A stretch of 64,000 nucleotides of DNA from Entomortierella parvispora. Taxonomy: Eukaryota; Mortierellomycota; Mortierellomycetes; Mortierellales; Mortierellaceae. Numbering within the stretch: the stretch's first letter is position 1; every line of letters starts with the position of its first letter. A program made the position numbers and the translations under genes. Of this stretch, positions 56,901 to 64,000 are shown one piece after another. The notes under the pieces are model-generated. The model searched no databases, was not told the DNA's origin, and worked only from the letters and a program-made list of their open reading frames with translations. The DNA lies in assembly GCA_963573315.1 (NCBI GenBank), contig OY752147.1, positions 2,294,001 to 2,358,000 of the forward strand, written 5' to 3'.

Positions 56901-57361
56901 TGCGATGTAGTCATGCTGAATTTGGGTAAGCACTCATTTCTCTGATATCCTCTAAGGGTGGCTGCTATGGACGCGACGTCCTTGCGTATTCTAACAATTG
57001 TTTGGTTATGATACCTTAGTGACATGGTCCTGGGAAACCCGCAAGGTCTATGGCATTCCTCCTGCTGGTCGGGGTTACCATGCTTCGTTGCTTTACGATT
57101 CGAGATTGTTCATGTTTGGAGGATACGATGGACAGACGGTGTTTGATGACATTTACATCTTGGACCTCAGCACCTGCGCCTACTTGCCCCAGATTACAGA
57201 CTTTCAGGTACGAGTGTCTTTGTGGATATATGTGTTTCTGTTTCTGTGTAGAGTATGTTTTCCTTTTATTGACGAGACGTGCTTTATTTGACATGTAGAT
57301 CTTGCTCCGGAGAGCCGGCAAGGATGACGAAGAAGAAGATGTCAGTTATGAGCAGGAATAG
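53950..57361 (+). CDS. Kelch-repeat beta-propeller protein with disordered N-terminus
   Basis: Seven exons: 53950-54026, 54760-55970, 56071-56223, 56339-56638, 56782-56925, 57020-57207 and 57299-57361; 711 aa. Exon 1 ([12 protein letters not shown]...) was chosen because exon 2 has no ATG at its beginning and exon 1 ends with a donor in the matching phase. Residues 1 to about 370 are Ser/Gln/Asn-rich and disordered. Kelch blades follow with [99 protein letters not shown] and [20 protein letters not shown], each with the GG and a preceding W. Six blades can form a propeller for protein binding; fungal relatives act in polarity and signalling. Introns 2-5 sit at equivalent points between blades. 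The C-terminus is short and acidic. Confidence 0.83.
54027..54759 (+). other. Long first intron of the kelch gene with simple repeats
   Basis: 733 nt between donor GTAATT and acceptor GGACAG. It contains (AAGGC)n-like repeats at about 54200-54225, two T-runs of 16-27 nt at about 54450-54518, a (TCCA)n run at 54525-54571 and (TTTC)n at 54591-54622. Confidence 0.65.
54525..54571. repeat. (CATC)n tetranucleotide microsatellite
   Basis: About eleven units of CATC/TCCA within the kelch-gene intron, bordered by a long T-run on the left. Confidence 0.95.
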
Positions 57362-57800
57362 TTCCACTGGTGTCATTTTTTTTTTGTAATAAGACGCACA
57401 ATACCGTAATTTGACAAGTCAAGTAGGAGAGATAGAGAGACAGAATGAGAAAGAGAAAGAGATCCCAAGAGTCTTGAGAAGAAGAAAGAGAGGAAGGAGA
57501 CCACCCACCCGTTCTCGGACACTGATAGAGGCCATCTTGGCACGAGTGCAAATACCAAACCACAAAAAAAAAAAAAAAAAAAAAAAAAAGAAAAATCCCC
57601 ACGATGTTTTGAATGAGAGCGTTCTTGTCGCAAGGCACGGGGCGCACTTTTAGGCGCAACAGCCTTGGGCCCAAACGGACAGCCTGCAGCCAGCTTTATG
57701 TCACAGCCAGTAGCTGGGCTCATGGTCAGCATCCTTTCTTTCTTTCTCCCGTCCTTCATTTCCCTCATTGCATGCACCCGTAGTCCACGCATCGCAAAGA

Positions 57801-60759
57801 ATGCCCGCTCTCGACATGGACCCTACACCTGCGAATGCGCCGCCTAGTGTCAACTCCATGATTCCGACCCTGCGGTTCATGGTCCACCGAAAACTTCGTC
57901 GCAAAGCCCATGGTAAACGCCGTCAACGACACCAAAGAACTGCCTTGGCTCGTCCTCTGCACTCGGGCTGACTCTCTGTTCTTCTTTCCTCTCTAACTCA
58001 TCTCTGTCTTTGAAACACAGGCGAGTACAGACGACATAGTAATAGACGCTACGTCTTCTCGGCAGTAATTATTGTTTTGTTCCTGACTTTGATTGGCATT
58101 GGTGCCCAGAAACTGGAGCTGGCAACGACCTGGCCAGAACTGGCCGTAGTCGTGGTCTTGCTGCTGGTCATGGTTTACATTGTGGTCAAAGTCTCGATTG
58201 TTGTCCGCTGGTGCTTTTATTGGTAAGCAAGTGCCTGGCTCACTGTTTCCTTTTTCTTTTTTCAGGAACAAGAAGCAAAAAAAAACAGAAACCATGCACT
58301 GACCCATCTGCTTTTCCTTTTGTATTTTGTAGGTTGGTTCTCGCAACGTTGATTCTTTTTGCGATTAACCGCGGAGAACTCTTTGAGACCATTCGATCGC
58401 CAACTCCTGACGACAAGTTTTTGTTGAGGGCCAAGATTGTCTTGATTGTGTTGGCATTCTTGGAAGCGCTGACACTGGGGATTGTGTTTTTGCTCAGAGT
58501 GGCATACCCTCGGATTGTGCTCCGGGCAACATGGCTCAATAGTCGAAAATGGTGGCGGATCAAGGATATTCCAGCGACTGGAGACGAGTCAAAGAGAAAG
58601 GCCAATTACCAGACCATCATGTTCTCCTATGTCTCGTGGGATCCTGATGAGTACAGGTTGCAGAGAAGCTCCGTGTCTTACGTAGGCGAATTTGATAAAC
58701 AAGGACGACCTCATGGATTGGGCGAGTGGACCGACCATACCTTCACAGGCGAGGCTTTGCAAGGTAGAGAATACATCTTTTATGAAACTGCAGACATTTA
58801 TCTATCGACTTTTCATCTTCTAACTTGCGTTCCATGCACGAAACAACAATAACAGGCATCTGGGAGAATGGCATCCCAATCGGACCTTTCAAGAGTCAAG
58901 AATACGGCACTGGAAACTCGTTCAGCAACATTCGTATCGGCTTTTGCAAAAACTCTATGGACACTGACGACGCTACAAAGTTCACGACGGCGCACGACCC
59001 AAAGGGCCTCTCCTATGGCGCCGCCGCTGTAGAATGCTCTGTGTCTGGGTATGATTTCCAAGAGAACTTCATCCATTTGAAGATTTGCCTTCCTCGACAT
59101 CAGCTCTAACGGTTTTTACTTGACATCCCGTTTTTTAGAAAATTCTTCCACCACTTGCCTTACGTCCGTGTGGTTGCCCCAGGCGTTTTGCGTTCGGTTC
59201 TTGAACAGCACGCCAAGGATGATCCAGAGGCGCCTACCATCCCATTGGCTTATCCTTTATCATTCTTATCGACATTTGCAGAGAGTCTTCAAAGTCGACC
59301 CTCCATCCGAGGCAGCTTCCGAGGACTCAACTCGCCCAGAAGTGCACCTCTCTCCAAATCCATTGTGATCCGATACACGGATAGAGGCATCCTCATCCCA
59401 GGATATGTACCTAGCCGTCGAAGATTTGATACGAATGAGGTGACTGTTCGCCGCTACTGCCCTCCTGGCCTCGGAGTCGAGGGTCAGCAATTGAGTCCGG
59501 CCATCGGACCAAATAACTCTCCTATGGGAACCACGTCAATTACACCCGCTCTTCAATTGCCTCAAGCCGAAGGTGGCTCCAGCGCCGTGAGCATCGCCAG
59601 CGATGATGGTGACTCGGATTCCGGCACAATGAATCGCCTAGCAGTACAGGAGCCCAGTAACAACAATGGATCGGGGTCCGATGGGGGCGGACGGTCATCC
59701 GTTGATAATAAGGCTCGTCGAAGAAAACGTCTTGATCAAGCCGGTCTCGTGGTGGATGGATGGCGTCAGGTATTGGACATTGGGAATTCGTCTTTGACAG
59801 CATCCCGAGCTGGTTACGAGGCCCTTGTTTTCGTGCATGGCTACAATTGTCCCTTGACCTATGGTATTGCACGTCTGGGACAGTTGCTCTCTTTGGGAGA
59901 ATTTCCTCCGTATATCAAGCCATTTGTTTTTAGTTGGCCATCATCGACGACCATGGGTTACTACAATGCCAAACGGGTTGGGTGTTCGGATGAAGTGGCC
60001 AGAGACCTGAGGCAGTTTATGGATGACTTGCGCGCTGCTGGATTCCGAAGGGTCCATGTCTTGGCTCATAGTATGGGCGCCAGGATTGTGCTCTCTGCTC
60101 TTCGCAAGGGTTTCTTTAATGGTGTGCTAGCGGAGCGCGAGGTTGTGGATGTGGAGCCGTCCATGATGTCAAATGCTGAAAGCGACTCTCCCCTGCGCCC
60201 CCGCAAGACAGTCCGTTATCGAGATACGATGCCAGGCAGGCCACAAGGCGGAGGAGGACGTGGCGCAAGTGACGACAGTTTGGGAGGTGACGATGTGTCT
60301 GCGCCGATTCAGTTGGCGACGTTTACTTTGTTGAACCCGGATGCGGATCTTGATGTGTTCTTGGAAGAGGACTATTGGTCGCTGTCGCGGTTCTGCCCCC
60401 ATATCACCTTGTACGCCGATGCCCATGATGGAGCCTTGTTCTGGAGCGAGGTATTGGGTCGAAAGGAATCCCTTGGTCGACAGCCTCGTACATTAATTTA
60501 CGCACCCACCCAAGAGGTATTGGACATGGACGTGATTGATACGACAAGTTTGGACGTCAACATTCATTCCATCCGACACAATTTCTTTAACCTGAACCGA
60601 ATGCTGGTCGATGATCTTTACGATGTCGTTGTTCTTGGTCATCGCGCTCGAGAGAGAGAAGGCCGATTGTCGAGCCGATGGACGTTCTCAGAGGACGGTG
60701 TGCAAAACGGATCTGTGTACACATTCCTCTGCGCGCCAAGCTATGTCGTGAACAAATAA
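57801..60759 (+). CDS. Membrane-anchored MORN + DUF900 alpha/beta-hydrolase protein
   Basis: Five exons: 57801-57912, 58021-58222, 58333-58763, 58856-59048 and 59139-60759; phases agree, 852 aa. Four hydrophobic helices lie in residues 50-185 (AVIIVLFLTLIGIG; LAVVVVLLLVMVYIVV; LVLATLILFAI; IVLIVLAFLEALTLGIVFLL). MORN-like motifs then cross the exon 3-4 junction: YVGEFDKQGRPHGLGEWTD, FTGEALQG|IWENGIPIGPF. The C-terminal half is a DUF900 hydrolase: ALVFVHGYNCPL near 543 (oxyanion), PFVFSWPSSTTMGYY, and VHVLAHSMGARIV near 620 with the nucleophile Ser, then LFWSEVLG. A membrane lipase or esterase role is inferred; the substrate is unknown. A Ser/Gly-rich linker separates the two halves. An in-frame start further upstream (57665) cannot be excluded. 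Confidence 0.8.
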
Positions 60760-61107
60760 TCACAGGAGGTCGATCCACGTCCAAGATTTTCATGGCCTCT
60801 CTCAATAGTAACTTTTTAATATACCACAGTATTTCGTCCGCTAACCTCCATTTCTCATGAGGGTGTCGTTGAATCCTCCGAAGATGTATGCACACGGCAC
60901 CTTCGTTAGGCTCTTGAGTAAGTGATTGATCTGGACAATTTTGGTATCCTGTGTAAGTTTGCCATTGGACTCGCTATCATACTCGGTGAGTCGTGAACAG
61001 GGCAGCACTAGTACTGCACAACAAAAACAAGAAGCGGGTGCGATCATAAACTGAGGATTAAAATCGGGACAAAAATAAGCGCACATCCAAAGGAATGGCC
61101 CGGCCAT
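60760..61107. other. 3' region before the minisatellite
   Basis: About 350 bp. No gene or repeat that I can support. Confidence 0.4.
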
Positions 61108-61410
61108 GATTATTTTCGAGGATTATAAGTGGGAATGATCATGGGATTAGAAAAGCAGAGGACAAAGGAACGACCGCGATTATTTTCGAGGATTATAAGT
61201 GGGAATGATCATGGGATTGGAAAAGCAGAGGACAAAGGAACGACCGCGATTATTTTCGAGGATTATAAGTGGGAATGATCATGGGATTGGAAAAGCAGAG
61301 GACAAAGGAACGACCGCGATTATTTTCGAGGATTATAAGTGGGAATGATCATGGGATCTGAAAAGCAGAGGACAAAGGAACGACCGCGATTATATTCCAG
61401 GATTTACGAG
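61108..61410. repeat. 70-bp minisatellite, four units plus a diverged fifth
   Basis: Units start GATTATTTTCGAGGATTATA at 61108, 61178, 61248 and 61318, exactly 70 bp apart and almost identical (single-base changes at GATTAG/GATTGG/GATCTG). A degenerate fifth unit begins at 61388. Each unit contains ATGATCAT, a short palindrome. Confidence 0.95.
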
Positions 61411-61606
61411 CGGGAATTTGTGTGGATCATTCCAGATATCGTAGCCATCCATTGCCACAGACCTACGATAAACTACAAGGGAAAAACCAAACTAAATGAC
61501 TGCTAAATGAATGAAAACGCGATAGAGGCCTTGACCAGGCGGAATCTCATCTTTTCTTTGGCGCATTGGAACGCATTCCTGGCAAGAACGAATTTCACTC
61601 ATTCCA

Positions 61607-62180
61607 ATGAACGTCAACAACAACAACAATGCTCAACACGTTCATCATGACACGGGTGGCTACCTTTACACTATTCCCCAAACGCAATATTACGCCGACG
61701 AGTATCTCCTCTCAGTCTGCCCTGGAAGGATTACACCAACTTCTACTATCCACCTGCTGACCAGGACCCCAAGAAATCTGCTGCTGAACGGAAAGACCTT
61801 GAACGCTCCCTTGCAAGATGCCCCAAGAACTCACAACATCATTACACGGCCCCAGCAATCACCGATCTACCTTGGCCTGAGAAACACCGCGAGAGACAAC
61901 AATACGATCAAGACCTCCAAAACATCCAGTCCAAACTTGCAGCCCTTACTCGCCGCTTGGATAACACAGTCTTTGAGGCGTTGAAGAACCCGCGTCTCTC
62001 AAGAGAGGAGACCGAAAAATCTTTGTCCAACTCCTCCACCATCCTCCTCGAGATACGCGGAATCAGTCACTATGTCCACGACTTACGAACTCAGAATCTC
62101 GAAAGAGCTCATGGACTCGACATCCTCGCAAAGAAGATAGACCGTCCTGGAAACCGGCAACCGTCCCGTCGAAACTCATA
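61607..62180 (+). pseudogene. Gag-like remnant of a retroelement
   Basis: Two frames are joined by a shift near 61710. The first reads HHDTGGYLYTIPQTQYYADE. The second holds LSLPWKDYTNFYYPP, PAITDLPWPEKHRERQ, LAALTRRLDNTVFEALKNP and LEIRGISHYVHDLRTQN. The helical block before a stop at 62178-62180 resembles the gag-like ORF of DIRS/Gypsy elements of Mucoromycota. Assignment is weak by itself but supported by the recombinase remnant directly downstream. Confidence 0.45.
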
Positions 62181-62199
62181 GCGATAATAGCTCGCCTCA

Positions 62200-62900
62200 A
62201 GCACGAGTCCCCCATCGATAGCAACCCTAATTTATCCTGCTTTTATGACAACGATCAGAGTACGACACATTCGTCCCACTCAAATCGGCACCCTCGATAT
62301 CTCCCCGTACCTCCGGATGACGAATTGCCTTTCCTGCAGCTCACCCGCAAGCTTTGCTGGTTACTTGGCGTTTGTGGACTTCTATATCCGGACGACATTC
62401 GATGCATCAACGAGAAACAAACTACGTCCACTTCTTCCTTGGTCGCTCTCTTTATTCCACTCCACAAAGAGAAGCGTAGGGGTAGCAGAATCGAGGAAAC
62501 AGTAACCATCATTGCCAACAACGATATATGTCTCTGCCCAGTCTCAACGCACAAACGGTATTTGACGTGTATTGCTGACCATCGAGGTCACAATCACCCC
62601 TCTCATCCGCCTTGCAAGAAACAAAGGCCTCCCAATTGGCTCGGACACGATCTCAAAACCAAATGGACACCATTTCGATCAAAACCCCTGAGATCGAACG
62701 CGCTTCACGCCGAGTCAAGCCCCGTGCCTTGGGCTCTACCGCCGCAGCCGAAGATGGCATTCACATCGATGATATCATCGCACTTGGCAATTGGTCTTTT
62801 CCAGAAACGCTTCAACATTTTTACCGGATCGCCAGTCAGACCAAGATGAGCTTCACTGAGGCCATGCTCGGTAAAACCTCTGGAGTCATATCATAGACCG
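62200..62900 (+). mobile_element. DIRS-type tyrosine recombinase remnant
   Basis: Frame starting near 62300: PFLQLTRKLCWLLGVCGLLY, PDDIRCINEKQT, HKEKRRGSRIEETVTI and DICLCPVSTHKRYL, then after a frameshift near 62650-62700 GIHIDDIIALGNWSFPETL, QHFYRIASQTKMSFTEAML to a stop at 62894-62896. These are the N-terminal and C-terminal blocks of the tyrosine recombinase of DIRS-like retrotransposons. No reverse transcriptase or RNase H is seen between the gag-like part and this ORF. The copy is therefore internally deleted and inactive. Boundaries are approximate. Confidence 0.7.
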
Positions 62901-62950
62901 ACTCCCTCTGATAATATACTTTCTTCGATTTATTTTGCTGTTCTATAAAC

Positions 62951-64000
62951 TCAACCAAACTCTAGCCAGTTTTCATCTTCGCTGTGCATGGGTTCTTGGG
63001 GCATTAACTTTGTAGCCGTCCCAAAGATCGCATCATAGTCCTGGCTGCCTGTATTTTTCAGAGCCGAAGCTGCCAGTGTGAAAGGAATGATGTCGTTGTC
63101 GTTGTCGTCGCCTCCATCGTTGTCGTCACTGCTATCGATGAGAATCACTTCCTTTTCCCTTTCCAGGCGGTCACTGTTGCCACTGCCGCCGCCACCACCT
63201 CCGCGGACACTACGCCCAGTGATAGAGATATTGCTAGTCTCTGCACGTTTCGGCAAGAGACCAATTGGGAAATGGGGCAATTGACCTGAGGTCTCTAGAC
63301 GTGGGTCCGTAGATGCGGTCCGCTCCAGCCGTGTCCGTGATGACCGTGACTTCCAGAGGGGTTTCCGTGGAGGCGAGCAAGCCAGATAGGTGAAAATATT
63401 TCCGGGAGACGACAAAACAGTGGATGGGGGGAATGCTGTCCCTTGCAGTCGTTCTTGGTTTTGGTGCAGTGGTATGTCGGAACTTGAGAGTTGTATAGGT
63501 CCCTTCTTGGTGGGCGGATCAAATTGTGGTTGCACAATGGGTTTGGTGGGGTGACTGGACACAAATGTCCTCAATTTGGAAGGACTTCCTCCTAATGCGA
63601 TCCCTCCGGCTGAGATTGACTTATGGAAATTGTTCGTTTCATCAGGACAATGGCCACCAGAAGTGAAGATATGAGAGTCCAGATTTGCGCCTGAGCTCAG
63701 GCATTCCTTTGGTGGCGAATCCGGGATCGGTAATGAGGATGATTCCAGCGATGAAAAAAAGCTACCTTCGTCACTCGAAAGGACAATGACTGTAACAGCG
63801 GGCTTCGACCCCTTTTGGGCATGTTGTCGCGGTAGCGCTGTCGCCATAGATGGAGAGGAAGGCGGCCGCACGTCATTCTCCTCTTCTCTTTGAATTACGA
63901 GAGGATCAGAGGGCGCAATGGAGGGTTCTTGCTTTGAAAAAGACACCAATTCACCCTCGAAGGAACCGGGCAAGGATCGTAAAGTCGAGACCGCCTGAGA
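62951..64000 (-). CDS. Disordered acidic protein with two SUMO-interaction-like motifs, 5' end outside window
   Basis: The frame is open from the window edge to a stop at 62951-62953; about 349 residues are visible and no ATG marks the start. Ser/Pro/Gly/Asp-rich and mostly disordered. Two hydrophobic-then-acidic motifs resemble SUMO-interaction motifs: VTVIVLSSDEGS and EVILIDSSDDND. A poly-Gly stretch (GGGGGGSG) precedes the second. The C-terminus SQDYDAIFGTATKLMPQ, then DENWLEFG, looks more conserved and may be a binding peptide. Such layouts occur in DNA-repair or SUMO-pathway factors; no family can be named. Confidence 0.5.
   Translation of the reverse strand, partial: SQAVSTLRSLPGSFEGELVSFSKQEPSIAPSDPLVIQREEENDVRPPSSPSMATALPRQHAQKGSKPAVTVIVLSSDEGSFFSSLESSSLPIPDSPPKECLSSGANLDSHIFTSGGHCPDETNNFHKSISAGGIALGGSPSKLRTFVSSHPTKPIVQPQFDPPTKKGPIQLSSSDIPLHQNQERLQGTAFPPSTVLSSPGNIFTYLACSPPRKPLWKSRSSRTRLERTASTDPRLETSGQLPHFPIGLLPKRAETSNISITGRSVRGGGGGGSGNSDRLEREKEVILIDSSDDNDGGDDNDNDIIPFTLAASALKNTGSQDYDAIFGTATKLMPQEPMHSEDENWLEFG

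Overview
The window is nuclear DNA of a filamentous fungus. Most genes carry several short GT-AG introns of about 55-130 nt, with pyrimidine-rich leaders. The content (a Crinkler-type effector, a DIRS-type tyrosine recombinase remnant, F-box/LRR proteins, MYND-finger paralogues, arrestins, a GT69 mannosyltransferase and bacterial-type transporters) points to Mucoromycota, most likely Mortierellomycotina. That placement is inferred from gene content only. Gene models were assembled by hand from exon phases. Except where stated, the splice joins keep the frame and restore recognisable family motifs.

Layout. 0-5 kb: the meiotic gene MND1 (minus strand, 3' end cut by the window) is divergent from a YeiH-type membrane transporter. 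5.3-15.5 kb: a single-pass membrane protein, an F-box protein, an INO80B/Ies2-like chromatin subunit, a four-helix membrane protein resembling plant DMP/DUF679 proteins, and an RS-rich SCI1/NKAPD1-like nuclear protein. 14.8-23.3 kb: a MYND protein, an arrestin, and an intronless MgtA-type P3B ATPase. 24.5-28.8 kb: three related MYND proteins on the minus strand, the middle one frameshifted, with an F-box protein between the first two. 29.5-36.4 kb: a CAP59-like GT69 glycosyltransferase, mitochondrial Ohr peroxidase, another F-box protein and cyclin L. 36.9-46.6 kb: a small secreted cysteine-rich protein, a long amphipathic-repeat protein, SDE2 and a paraoxonase-like enzyme.

46.7-53.5 kb: RFC4, then a 1.3-kb segment carrying a DUF1761 gene that occurs twice. 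A Crinkler gene interrupted by one in-frame TAG lies between the copies, and the second DUF1761 copy has a one-base deletion in exon 1. 53.9-60.8 kb: a kelch protein whose introns fall at the same place between blades, and a membrane-anchored MORN + DUF900 hydrolase. 61.1-62.9 kb: a 70-bp minisatellite next to a decayed DIRS-like retroelement. 62.95 kb to the end: a disordered acidic protein with two SUMO-interaction-like motifs, cut by the window edge.

Functionally the core is housekeeping: DNA replication and repair (RFC4, SDE2), meiosis (MND1), chromatin (INO80B), transcription and splicing (cyclin L, SDE2, SCI1-like), ion transport and protein turnover. The variable parts are the MYND cluster, the DUF1761-Crinkler-DUF1761 block and the repeat/retroelement region near the right end.
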